Source: Pseudomonadota bacterium (GTDB taxonomy: Bacteria > Myxococcota > Polyangia > GCA-2747355 > JACKDQ01). From it: a stretch of DNA of 12,031 bases. Position 1 is the first letter of the stretch, and each line of letters opens with the position of its first letter. Location of the stretch: the NCBI GenBank assembly GCA_030591195.1, contig JAUVBO010000020.1, positions 1 to 12,031 on the forward strand, written 5' to 3'. Under the pieces are notes generated by a model. The model was not told the DNA's origin, ran no database searches, and saw only the letters and a list, made by a program, of their open reading frames with translations. Positions 1-7,966 of this stretch are shown here, piece after piece. The translations under genes and the position numbers were made by a program.

Positions 1-2796
1 CATCCAAAGCGGATGCTGCTCGGCGCCGGGCTGTTGGTCGTGGCCGCCGCCGCCCTGGTGCCCGGGATCGAGATCAAGGCGGGGCACTCGAACATGTTCG
101 CCGCCGACGATCCGCACCAGCGGCGGTTCTACGACTTTCAGCGGCGCTTCGGCTCACCGAACGTGATGTTCGTGATCATCGACGGCGGCAGCCGGGCCCT
201 GCGCCACCGGGCGATCGACGAGCTGACGGCGCGGCTGACCGGGCCGCAGGCGGGTCGCGTGCGGGACGTGGTCGGCCGGCTCGATCTCGCCCGGCTCGGT
301 CGCCGGGGCTTGCTGCACGCGCCACTCGAGCAGGTGCGCGGCCTGGTCGAGGCGCTGGCCGACGAGGAGGCCGGCCTGCGCAAGATCCTCGCCGTCCGCG
401 ACCTGGCGGGGTTGTTCGAGCTGATGGCAGCGGTGGTCGAGCGCCGGATGGACGGTCCCCCGCCCGCGGGAGAGCGGGCCGCCGAGCAGGCGCGCGAGGC
501 GCTACGGACCTTCGCCCGGGTGATCGACGAGCTTCGGCGACGCCTGACCGACGATGGTAGCTCGAGTCGCTCGCTGGTCGATGCGCTCGCTCCGGAGGGC
601 GCGCTGGCTGGTCGGGCCGGCATCGACGCTGGCGGGTACTTCACCTCCCGTGACGGCAAGCTCGCCATCGCCCTGGTCCGGCCGGCGGACGACTCGGACG
701 AGCCCGAGGTGGTGGTGCCCTTCGTCCAGTACGTTCGCCGCCAGGCCCAGGCCGAGATCGAGGCGGCGGCCGCCAGCTGCCGCGATCCGGCCTCCCATGG
801 CTGCAAGGGTGAAGACGGCCCGCTGCGCCAGCGGCTGACCGGCTTGCCCGCCCTGATCGCCGAGGAGCGAGCGGTGCTGTCGCGCGACCTGCCGCTGACC
901 TCGGCCGTGGCCGCGGTGGGGATCCTGCTGCTGTTCGTCTTTGCCTTCCGCTCCTTGCGCCAGGGCGTGCTCGGCATGCTGCCGTTGCTCGCCGCGCTGC
1001 TGTGTACCCTGGCGTTCGTGCGGCTGACCCTCGGCGGCCTGAGCCTGATCACCTCGGCCTGCATCCCGACGATGCTGGGGCTGGGGATCGACTTCTTCGT
1101 CCACCTGCTGTCGCGCTACAACGAGTCCCGCTGGCGTGGCGAGCAGACGGTGCCGGCGATGGTCTCCGCGATCCGCGGCGCCGGCCCCGGGATCCTCACC
1201 GGCGCGCTGACCACGGCAGGGGCCTTCTTCGCCCTGGCGGTCAACCGCTTCAAGGGTTTCTCCGACCTCGGGATCATCACCGCCGTCGGCCTGCTGTTCT
1301 GCCTCGCGGGCCTGGTGGTCACCGCCGCGGTGGTGGTGTTGCCCGGGCGGGTGGGGCGCTTCTTCGCCAAGCCACCCGTGCGGTCGCTGGGGCCGGACGA
1401 TCGAGGCCAGCGCGGCATCGGCGCGCTGGTGGTGCGTCGGCGGCGCCTGTTTCTGGTGGCCGGGGTGGCGATCACAGCGCTGATGGTCTGGCGTGCGCCG
1501 GCAATCCCCTGGTCCTACAACTACCTCGACCTGCTGCCGTCGGATCGCGAGCCGGTGGTGGCGATGCTCGAGCTCGCGCGCCGCACGGACTTCAGCGGCG
1601 AGATCGCCGCGGTGGAGGCCCGCTCGGTGGAGGAGACCAGGCGTCTCGCGGCCCAGCTGTTGAAGAAGCCCACCGTCGAGCGGGTGGAGTCGATCGTCAG
1701 CTACCTGCCGACACGCCAGCGCGACAAGGTCGCGGCCCTGGCGAAGCTACGCCCCTTGATCGACGGCGGAGAGCCGCCCGCTTGGCGGGGCGGCGCGGGA
1801 AAAAGCGCGGGCTCCACCCCGGTCGACCTCACGGCGCTGGACCGAGGGATCGAGTCATTGTCGGATGCGCTCCAAGATGCGCGGTTCGAGGCCAAGCGGG
1901 GCAACCATCCAGCGGCCGCTCAGCTCGCCGTGCCAGCCAACGCCGTGGCACTCCTGCGCCAGGCGCTCACCCGGGCCAGGGACGGCGGGGCCGAGCGGAC
2001 GCGCCGCCGGGCGGCGAAGCTCCAGCGCGAGATCATCGACAAGCTCGACCAGGGCTACGAGCTGCTCCTGGCCAACGTCGCCGCCCGCCCCCAGAGCGTC
2101 GAGGCCCTGCTCGACAGCTTGCCGGCAGGCGTGGGGGATCGGCTGGTCACGGGCCGGGGCGAGCATCGACGCTTCGCGCTCTATGTTTACCCCAAGGGCT
2201 CGGTGTGGGAGGGGGACTACCTTCCTCGGTTTGTCTCGGATGTCCGTCAGGTCAGCCCCAATGGCACCGGGTTCACTGTTACTCATTGGGAAGCGAATGT
2301 AATCATTCGCAAAGGTTTCCGTGATGCCTCGGCGCTCGCGGTGGGGGTGCTGGTCGTGTTGCTGCTGGTCGACTTCCGGCGGCCGTTGTTCGCGGGCCTG
2401 GCGCTAGTTCCGCTGGCGATGGGTGTCAGCTGGATGCTCGGGGGCATGGCGCTGGTGGGCATGAGCTACAACTTCGCCAATATCATTGCGTTTCCTCTGA
2501 TTGTCGGCATCGGCGTCGCCTCTGGCGTCCACATCCTCCATCGCTACCGACAACAGGGTGAACGAGGCGTGGCCGACGTCGTCCGGCACACGGGACTGGC
2601 TGTCTTTCTCTCGGGGGCCACGACCATGGTCGGCTTTGGCTCTCTAGCGCTGGCCCAACACCATGGAGCCGCGGCGCTGGGGTGGTTGTTGCTGATGGGG
2701 GTCGGTGCGTGTCTGGTCACCTCGACCCTGGTCCTCCCCGCGATCTTGGCGATGCGACGCGGCGCGTCAAACGGGCCCAGTGAGAATTTTCCCTAA
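1..2796 (+). CDS. RND/MMPL-superfamily transporter, HpnN-like (5' end probably outside window)
   Basis: This is an inner-membrane exporter of the RND/MMPL superfamily, which uses the proton gradient to move lipids or other hydrophobic substrates. Counting the ATG at base 13 as residue 1, there are about 12 membrane segments in the classic 1+5, 1+5 pattern. These are near 2-18, 295-312, 319-338, 343-365, 390-410 and 418-445, then near 478-494, 772-787, 791-813, 818-845, 862-880 and 885-912. Two long extracytoplasmic loops (about 19-294 and 495-771) separate them. Segment 4 carries GLGIDFFVHLLSRY (356-369); its counterpart in the second half reads GIGVASGVHILHRY (832-845) and lacks the Asp. That asymmetry resembles my recollection of the hopanoid transporter HpnN. 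Codons 1-12 (HPKR) are open and look like the basic stretch before the first membrane helix, so the true start is probably upstream of the window. Class is confident; the substrate is not known and no hopanoid gene is visible nearby. Confidence 0.85.
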   Translation, partial: HPKRMLLGAGLLVVAAAALVPGIEIKAGHSNMFAADDPHQRRFYDFQRRFGSPNVMFVIIDGGSRALRHRAIDELTARLTGPQAGRVRDVVGRLDLARLGRRGLLHAPLEQVRGLVEALADEEAGLRKILAVRDLAGLFELMAAVVERRMDGPPPAGERAAEQAREALRTFARVIDELRRRLTDDGSSSRSLVDALAPEGALAGRAGIDAGGYFTSRDGKLAIALVRPADDSDEPEVVVPFVQYVRRQAQAEIEAAAASCRDPASHGCKGEDGPLRQRLTGLPALIAEERAVLSRDLPLTSAVAAVGILLLFVFAFRSLRQGVLGMLPLLAALLCTLAFVRLTLGGLSLITSACIPTMLGLGIDFFVHLLSRYNESRWRGEQTVPAMVSAIRGAGPGILTGALTTAGAFFALAVNRFKGFSDLGIITAVGLLFCLAGLVVTAAVVVLPGRVGRFFAKPPVRSLGPDDRGQRGIGALVVRRRRLFLVAGVAITALMVWRAPAIPWSYNYLDLLPSDREPVVAMLELARRTDFSGEIAAVEARSVEETRRLAAQLLKKPTVERVESIVSYLPTRQRDKVAALAKLRPLIDGGEPPAWRGGAGKSAGSTPVDLTALDRGIESLSDALQDARFEAKRGNHPAAAQLAVPANAVALLRQALTRARDGGAERTRRRAAKLQREIIDKLDQGYELLLANVAARPQSVEALLDSLPAGVGDRLVTGRGEHRRFALYVYPKGSVWEGDYLPRFVSDVRQVSPNGTGFTVTHWEANVIIRKGFRDASALAVGVLVVLLLVDFRRPLFAGLALVPLAMGVSWMLGGMALVGMSYNFANIIAFPLIVGIGVASGVHILHRYRQQGERGVADVVRHTGLAVFLSGATTMVGFGSLALAQHHGAAALGWLLLMGVGACLVTSTLVLPAILAMRRGASNGPSENFP

Positions 2797-2927
2797 CAAC
2801 CGGGGTAGCCATCCGCTGATGCGTCGACTAACCTCCTAGGGTGCGGTTCCGGGGCAGTCCGCGCACCGTCGCGGCTGTTGCGTTTTGGAAACGTCGCATA
2901 CGGGCAGGCGTGAGGATGGAGGCGGTC
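2797..2927 (+). other. Intergenic leader before the Hpt gene
   Basis: A 131-base gap between the transporter stop and the preferred Hpt start. It contains a short inverted repeat (GGTGCG at 2840-2845 and CGCACC at 2863-2868) but no convincing promoter hexamers or U-tract terminator. If the Hpt protein starts at GTG 2841, most of this is coding. Confidence 0.4.
2918..2922 (+). promoter_or_regulatory. Ribosome binding site (GGAGG) deciding the Hpt gene start
   Basis: GGAGG lies 5 bases before the ATG at 2928. The other in-frame starts (GTG 2841, GTG 2910, ATG 2916) have no comparable site. This favours 2928 as the start. Confidence 0.5.
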
Positions 2928-3422
2928 ATGGGGCAGGCGCGTAAGAACCAGGCGGCCGGGCGACACCCGGCAGGCGGCATGACGCCGCTTCTTCTCCAGC
3001 AGCAGGATCACGATCAACGGATCGCGGCGGCCCGTGCGCGCCGGCGGCGGGTCTATCCGGAGGCTCGCCGTGGGCCCCTCTGGACCGGGGGAACCGAGCG
3101 GGCAGCTGCCATCGATCGGGCGGAGCTGATCGACCGCCTGGACGGAGACGAGGCGCTGTGTGACCACCTGCTGCAGCTGTTCGTCGTCGACGCCCCCCAG
3201 GCGCTGGCGCGGATCGAGCAGGCAGTGGCCGCGGCCGACGCGCCGTTGGTGCAGCGCGAGGCCCACTCGCTCAGGGGGGCGGCGGCCTATGTGGCTGCAC
3301 GTTTGGTCCAGCGCGCCGCTGAGCAGCTCGAGCGCGCCGGGCGTGACGGCGACCTCGCCAGGGCCGACGGCCTGTTGCGTCCCCTGGCGCGGGAGATCAG
3401 TCGGGTGTGCCGCGGCTCCTGA
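2928..3422 (+). CDS. Histidine phosphotransfer (Hpt) domain protein
   Basis: This is a small cytoplasmic protein with one Hpt domain, which in known systems passes phosphate between receiver aspartates in a multistep phosphorelay. With the start at ATG 2928 it has 164 residues. Residues 1-60 are hydrophilic and basic (an RARRRR run at 36-41) with no recognised domain. The Hpt helical bundle spans about 62-160. The phospho-accepting His is H113 in AHSLRGAAAYVAA, matching the usual HxLKG-type motif except that Lys is Arg and the later small Gly is Ala. No receiver, kinase or membrane segment is present. The reading frame stays open back to GTG 2841 (193 residues), but GGAGG sits before 2928. 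The nearest kinases and receivers are about 5 kb away at 8563-12031, so pairing with them is only a guess. The domain call is good; the partners are unknown. Confidence 0.75.
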   Translation: MGQARKNQAAGRHPAGGMTPLLLQQQDHDQRIAAARARRRRVYPEARRGPLWTGGTERAAAIDRAELIDRLDGDEALCDHLLQLFVVDAPQALARIEQAVAAADAPLVQREAHSLRGAAAYVAARLVQRAAEQLERAGRDGDLARADGLLRPLAREISRVCRGS

Positions 3423-3490
3423 CTCGGGGCTGAGGTTCCGCCAGCTCCCCAAAATCCAACCTCGAGCAAGATCTCGCCCCGTGGGCGCGG

Positions 3491-3497
3491 TATATAT
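3491..3497 (+). promoter_or_regulatory. Possible -10-like AT-rich element before the TPR/peptidase gene
   Basis: TATATAT stands out in a GC-rich 126-base gap (3423-3548), about 50 bases before the start at 3549. I see no convincing -35 hexamer at the usual distance, so this is a weak promoter candidate. Confidence 0.25.
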
Positions 3498-3548
3498 GTA
3501 TGTGCGATTGATCCACCGATCGCCGGACACCGCACCACGGAGCGCACC

Positions 3549-6389
3549 ATGACCCACGCCGGACGGCGCCCGGCAGGCGCCGCGATGCTCGTCGCGGCTG
3601 GCTTGCTCGCCACCGCGGCAACCGCCGAGGCCAGGTCCCTCGACCACGCCCGCAAGCTGCTGCTGGGGGGAAAGTACGCCGCCGCAGAGGAGGCCTTCAA
3701 GAGCCTCGCGCGGTCCAAGGGGGGCCCGGCCTGGCTCGGGGTGGGGAGGGTTCAGCTCGAGACCGGGCGTTACGCCGAGGCGGCCAAGAGCGCGCTCAAG
3801 GCGGCCCGGGGCAAGAACCGGGCGAAGACGGGCGTCGCGGCACTGACGTTGCTCGGCGAGGTCCAGCGGGCACGGGGAGACAGCAAGGCGGCGATCGGGA
3901 CCTTCAACCAGGCCATCAGCGCTGGGCGCCACCGCAAGCCCAAGCCCTATCGCGCGATGATTCTCCTCGGGCTGACCTACCACCAGACCGGCCAGCGCGG
4001 CCTGGCCAAGGCGATCTTCGACAGCTTCTACGACGACTACGGCGACGGCACGATCGCCAAGAGCAACGCCGAGCACCTGACCTACGTGGCGATGGCCTGC
4101 CGCTACACCGATAATTTTCGAGACGCGAGCGACGTCTTCGCCGACGCGACCAAGGCCGACGCCACGCAGGTCGAGGCCTTCGTCCGGTGGGCCGAGGTCT
4201 CGCTCGAGAAGTACGAGGCGGGCTACGCCGAGAAGCACTACCAGCGCGCGCTGGCGGTCAACCCACACCACGCACGAGCGCTCGTCGGGCTGGCCCAGGT
4301 GGTGCTCGAGCAGTCCAACGACGTCCGGGCCGCCGAGAAGCTGCTGCGCAAGGCGCTGAAGACCAACCCGAGCTCGGTCATCGCGCGGGTGGTGCAGGCC
4401 CAGATGTTGATCGACAACGAGGAGTACCTCAAGGGCGAGGGGCTGTTGAAGCAGGCCCTGAAGCGCGATCCGCGCCACCTCGCGGCGCTGACGATGCTCG
4501 CCACCAGCCACTACTTGCGCGACGACGCGGCGGGCTTCGCGCGGCTGAAGAAGAAGGTGCTGGGGATCAACCCGAAGCACTCGCGCTTCTTCCACACGGT
4601 GGTCAAGCTCGCCGTGCGCCACCACCGCTACGCCGAGTCGATCAAGCTCGGCCTCGAGGCGCTGAAGATCGACCCGCAGGACCCCTATGCCCTGGCCGAT
4701 CTCGGCACCAACCACCTGCGGATCGGCGACGACCAGACCGGGCTGAAGTACCTCCAGCGAGCCTGGCAAGGCGACAAGTACAACGTGCGCAACTACAACC
4801 TGCTCAACCTCTTCGAGCAGGACGTGGCCAAGCACTACGAGTTTGTCCGGACCAAGCACTTTCGCTTGCGAGTCCACAAGAGCGAGAAGGCGCTGATCAC
4901 GCGGATCGTCGCGCCGCTGCTTGAGCGGGCCTACGGGACCTACCAGAGGAAGTACCGCTTCACGCCGAAGCTCCCGATCGTTGTCGAGTTTTTCCAGGAC
5001 CCCCAGCACTACGCGGTGCGGACGGTGGGGCTGCCCGGGCTGTCAGCCCTCGGCGTTTGCTTCGGCCCGGTGATCACCACCACCAGCCCGCTGGCGGGGC
5101 GGTTCAACTGGGGCCAGGTGCTCTGGCACGAGCTGAACCACGTCTTCACCATCCAGCTCAGTCGCTCGCGGGTGCCGCGCTGGCTGACCGAGGGACTGGC
5201 CGACATGGAGCCGGCGCTGGTGCGCAAGGAGTGGAAGCGCGAAAACGACTTCGACATCTACAAGGCGCTGCGCTCCGGCCGACTGCACGGGCTGGCCTCG
5301 ATGAACAGCGCCTTCACCCGCGCGCGCAGCCTGCACGACATGGTGGTGGCCTACTACCAGGGGAGCCTGATGGCGATCCACCTGGTCAAGCACTGGGGGC
5401 TGAGCAAGGTGATCGCCGGGCTCAGGCGCTACGGCCGGGGAGAGGGCACCGACAAGGTCCTGCCCTCGATCACCGGGCTCAGCCTCGCGGCGCTCGACAA
5501 GCGTTTCCGCGCCGCCGAGCTCAAGCGGCTGGCCCACTACAACCGCAACTGGTACGCCGATCTCGCCGCCTACGGTGACCTCGCCGCGCGGCGCAAGCAG
5601 GCTGACGCGAAGCCGAACGACGGTCCGCTGCAGGCCGCCTACGCCGCGGCGCTCTACGTCGCCGGCAAGAAGCGTGCGGCTGCGGCCGCGGTGGAGCGGG
5701 CGTTGAAGGCCGCGCCGCGAGAGCGGCTAGCGTTGATGATCGGCGCCCAGCTGGCCCTCGCCAAGCGCGATCGGGGCCTGGCCAAGGGACGGCTAGCAGC
5801 GCTGGTCTCGGCCGGCGGCGACGGCTACGCGGCGCGGCTGGCCCTCGGTCAGCTGCCGCTGCTGAACAAGGACCTCAAGACCGCGGTCAAGCACCTCGCC
5901 GCGGCCAAGCGTTTCGACCCCGAGCAGGGTCGCCCTTACCAGATGCTCTACCGCGCCTACCTCAAGGCGGGCAAGACCGACCGGGCGATCTCCGAGCTCA
6001 AGCGCCTCGCGTGGCTCCAGCAGCAGAGCTTCGGCCCGATCGCCAAGCTGGTGACGATGCTCCACCAGCGCCAGGACCACGCCGGGGTGCGCAAGTACGG
6101 CCAGATGGCCTACTACATCGCCCCCGGGTCGGTGACCCTGCACGGCCACTTGGCTGACGCCTACCTCGCCAAGGCCCCGCGGGTGGACCTCAAGCGCGCT
6201 GCCTGGCACCTCGACACGGCGCTGATGACCAAGCCGGCCGACAAGAGCGTGGTTGCCGGGCTGCACGTCAAGTACGCCAAGCTTCACCTGCTGCGCCGAG
6301 ACAAGCGCCAGGCACGGAGCCACTACCAGAAGGCGCGCAAGGCCGATCCCGACCTGCCCGAGCTCCGTCAGCTGAAGCAGAAGCTCTGA
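3549..6389 (+). CDS. Secreted TPR protein with central peptidase MA-like (gluzincin) domain
   Basis: A 946-residue exported protein. Residues 1-28 form a signal peptide (basic n-region, hydrophobic 11-25, likely cut after AEA), so it probably works in the periplasm or outside. Residues about 30-425 are tetratricopeptide-like helical repeats, with repeated ALKxxP endings such as LAVNPHHARALVGLA. Residues about 429-670 form a zinc metallopeptidase-like domain with H527-E-L-N-H531 and a downstream Glu in WLTEGLAD (E548). That is the HExxH...E layout of gluzincins, and best fits the peptidase MA-like group. Further TPR-like repeats fill about 690-946. All three zinc ligands and the catalytic Glu (E528) are present, so it may be active, but no substrate can be named. 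The start is supported by GGAG at 3539-3542, 6 bases upstream. The gene converges with the CDF gene across a 10-base gap. Domain calls are confident; the role is unknown. Confidence 0.85.
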   Translation: MTHAGRRPAGAAMLVAAGLLATAATAEARSLDHARKLLLGGKYAAAEEAFKSLARSKGGPAWLGVGRVQLETGRYAEAAKSALKAARGKNRAKTGVAALTLLGEVQRARGDSKAAIGTFNQAISAGRHRKPKPYRAMILLGLTYHQTGQRGLAKAIFDSFYDDYGDGTIAKSNAEHLTYVAMACRYTDNFRDASDVFADATKADATQVEAFVRWAEVSLEKYEAGYAEKHYQRALAVNPHHARALVGLAQVVLEQSNDVRAAEKLLRKALKTNPSSVIARVVQAQMLIDNEEYLKGEGLLKQALKRDPRHLAALTMLATSHYLRDDAAGFARLKKKVLGINPKHSRFFHTVVKLAVRHHRYAESIKLGLEALKIDPQDPYALADLGTNHLRIGDDQTGLKYLQRAWQGDKYNVRNYNLLNLFEQDVAKHYEFVRTKHFRLRVHKSEKALITRIVAPLLERAYGTYQRKYRFTPKLPIVVEFFQDPQHYAVRTVGLPGLSALGVCFGPVITTTSPLAGRFNWGQVLWHELNHVFTIQLSRSRVPRWLTEGLADMEPALVRKEWKRENDFDIYKALRSGRLHGLASMNSAFTRARSLHDMVVAYYQGSLMAIHLVKHWGLSKVIAGLRRYGRGEGTDKVLPSITGLSLAALDKRFRAAELKRLAHYNRNWYADLAAYGDLAARRKQADAKPNDGPLQAAYAAALYVAGKKRAAAAAVERALKAAPRERLALMIGAQLALAKRDRGLAKGRLAALVSAGGDGYAARLALGQLPLLNKDLKTAVKHLAAAKRFDPEQGRPYQMLYRAYLKAGKTDRAISELKRLAWLQQQSFGPIAKLVTMLHQRQDHAGVRKYGQMAYYIAPGSVTLHGHLADAYLAKAPRVDLKRAAWHLDTALMTKPADKSVVAGLHVKYAKLHLLRRDKRQARSHYQKARKADPDLPELRQLKQKL

Positions 6390-6399
6390 TCCGTCCCGG

Positions 6400-7401
6400 T
6401 CAATCGGCTTCGATGTCGACGTGGCGGACGCCCTTGACCTCGCTCCGGATCCGCTCCTCGATCGCGTCGATCTCGTCGCCGAGGGTGTCGATCACCTGCT
6501 CGGCGAATCCCTCACAGAACTCCTCGAATTCCTCGTAGGAGCCGGTGGCGTGGTGGTAGCCCCGCCGCATCTCGCGGTCGAGCTTGCGGGCGATGGCGCG
6601 GCCATCGAACTCGACCTCCATCTTGACCCGGTAGCTGTCGACGCTCAGCACGCGGCTCTTGAAGTCGTAGATCGCCTCTACCGCCGGGTGGCTGCCGACG
6701 ATCTTGGTCACCTTCTCCTGCACTCGCTTGGGCACCGCAGCGCCGATCAGCAGGCGACGGTTCTGCGCCACGAGGATCAGCGCGGCCATCGTCAGCAGCG
6801 CGGCGATGACCAGCGAGCCGATGCCATCGAAGATCGGGTTGCCGGTCCAGTGCGACAACGAGATGGCGGCGCCGGCGACGACCACGCCGGTGACCGCCAC
6901 GCCGTCCTCGAGCAGCACCGCGACGTTGGTCGGGTCGGCCTCGCGGCGGATGAAGCTGCCGAACGGTCGCCCGGCGGCCCGGGCGTTGGTCCGCACGCTG
7001 TGGATCGCGATCACCAGCACCGCGCCCTCGATGACGAAGGCGACGCCGAGCACGCCGTAGGCCCACAGCGGGTTGCTGATCGGCTCCGGGTGGCCGATCG
7101 AATGCACGCCGTGGTAGGCGGTGACACCGCCGCCGAGGAAGAAGATCCCCACCGCGCTGATCATCGCCCAGACGAATCGCTCGGGCTGATAGCCATAGGG
7201 GTACTGCTCGTTCGGCCGCCGGCGCGAGGCCCAGATGCCGATCAGCAGCAACACCTGATTCAGCACGTCGGCCACCGAGTGGATGCCCTCGCTGAGCATC
7301 ACCCCCGAGCCGGTGAAGTAGAAGGCGACGAACTTGCAGCTCATCACCAGCGTGTTGCCGCCCACGGCGGCGACGACCGTCAGGTTGGAGCCGGCCTTCA
7401 T
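6400..7401 (-). CDS. Cation diffusion facilitator transporter, ZnT9/SLC30A9-like
   Basis: A 333-residue inner-membrane cation diffusion facilitator. Members of this family exchange divalent metals such as zinc for protons. Segment 2 holds LSEGIHSVADVLNQ, with the metal-site pair H41 and D45. Segment 3 has FVWAMISAVGIFFLGGG. Segment 5 holds LLEDGVAVTG (E165, D166), followed by TGNPIFDGIGSL. These phrases fit the ZnT9/SLC30A9 branch better than YiiP or ZitB. The soluble C-terminal part (about 225-333) is longer and more acidic than a minimal CDF tail, with an EEFEEFCEGF stretch, and ends in RHVDIEAD. I chose ATG 7401 because MKAGSN is a typical CDF opening; GTG 7404 and TTG 7422 are in-frame alternatives and none has a strong ribosome site. 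It is 34 bases downstream of the unknown gene on the same strand, so probably co-transcribed. The metal cannot be read from the sequence. Confidence 0.85.
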   Translation of the reverse strand: MKAGSNLTVVAAVGGNTLVMSCKFVAFYFTGSGVMLSEGIHSVADVLNQVLLLIGIWASRRRPNEQYPYGYQPERFVWAMISAVGIFFLGGGVTAYHGVHSIGHPEPISNPLWAYGVLGVAFVIEGAVLVIAIHSVRTNARAAGRPFGSFIRREADPTNVAVLLEDGVAVTGVVVAGAAISLSHWTGNPIFDGIGSLVIAALLTMAALILVAQNRRLLIGAAVPKRVQEKVTKIVGSHPAVEAIYDFKSRVLSVDSYRVKMEVEFDGRAIARKLDREMRRGYHHATGSYEEFEEFCEGFAEQVIDTLGDEIDAIEERIRSEVKGVRHVDIEAD

Positions 7402-7435
7402 CACTGACGAGCCTACAGACAATCAGGAACCAGCG

Positions 7436-7966
7436 CTAGCGGCGGCCGATGGTGAGCACCTCGACCAGGTAGCGGTCGGCATCGGCGATCGCCTCGTCGG
7501 GCAACCAATAGCGCTCCTCGGCGATATCGGCGAGCACGCCGTCGGCGACGCGCGCGAGGGCCACCCCCGTCAGCCAAGCGGCCAGGCAGCTCGCGGCGCT
7601 GGCCGAGGCCGCCACGGAGATCACCGCGCAGAAGGTCGCGCTGCGGATCCGGGTCGCGGCCTCGGCGGGTACCTGCTCGAGGCCACCGAGCTCCTCGCTC
7701 ACCGCGGACAGCGGCTCGAGGAACAGCTCGAAGGCGGCGTCGAGCTCGCCCCCGGCCTGCAGCTGCGAAGCCGCGGTCGTGGCGAGCGGCCCCTCGCCGA
7801 GCGTCAGCTTGGTCGCGAGCCGTCCGGCGTGGCGGGCGAGGGCGAACCCGTCGGGCGGGGTGACCGTGGCGCCGAGCGCGGTGATCGCCGCGGGCCAGCG
7901 CCGCGTCAGCTGCTCGAGGTCCCCCGTTCCGTAGACCAGCAGGTCCACCGGATCGCGGTCGGTCAC
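7436..7966 (-). CDS. Unrecognised 176-residue protein, translationally coupled to the lipoprotein gene
   Basis: I do not recognise this protein. The GTG start at 7966-7964 shares bases with the TGA stop of the lipoprotein gene (GTGA). I see no ribosome site of its own upstream, which points to translational coupling. The reading frame is also open further upstream, up to 8458, but there it is only a shadow of the lipoprotein gene. The protein begins VTDRDPVDLLVYGTGDLEQL, is rich in Ala and Leu and is probably mostly helical. A stretch at about 110-137 (TFCAVISVAASASAASCLAA and on) is hydrophobic enough to be a buried helix or a single membrane segment. No signal peptide, known motif or repeat is evident. 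The CDF gene follows 34 bases downstream. The gene is likely real given its placement and codon use; its function is unknown. Confidence 0.65.
   Translation of the reverse strand: MTDRDPVDLLVYGTGDLEQLTRRWPAAITALGATVTPPDGFALARHAGRLATKLTLGEGPLATTAASQLQAGGELDAAFELFLEPLSAVSEELGGLEQVPAEAATRIRSATFCAVISVAASASAASCLAAWLTGVALARVADGVLADIAEERYWLPDEAIADADRYLVEVLTIGRR

Noticed and set aside
1002..2324. Second + strand frame inside the transporter gene
   Set aside because: Arg/Gly/Ala-rich shift-frame product without motifs; the overlapping transporter frame has clear membrane segments and RND motifs.
2840..2868. Inverted repeat GGTGCG / CGCACC in the Hpt leader
   Set aside because: Six base pairs with a 17-base loop are expected by chance at this GC content.
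3426..3450. Possible hairpin after the Hpt gene (GGGG..CTG against CAG..CCCC)
   Set aside because: The stem is short with a bulge and there is no T-rich tail, so it does not meet the pattern of an intrinsic terminator.
2793..5009. Long open frame on the - strand (738 codons)
   Set aside because: It lies opposite the Hpt gene and the first half of the TPR gene, has low-complexity Val/Leu/Gly/Arg/Gln content without motifs, and is the usual mirror frame of GC-rich coding DNA.
6371..6420. Two-way terminator between the convergent TPR and CDF genes
   Set aside because: Only a weak GAAGC/GCTTC pairing with a long loop and no T or A run is present in the 10-base gap and its flanks.
6421..7407. 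Open frame on the + strand opposite the CDF gene (328 codons)
   Set aside because: His/Asp/Arg-rich mirror frame; the - strand frame has clear CDF motifs.
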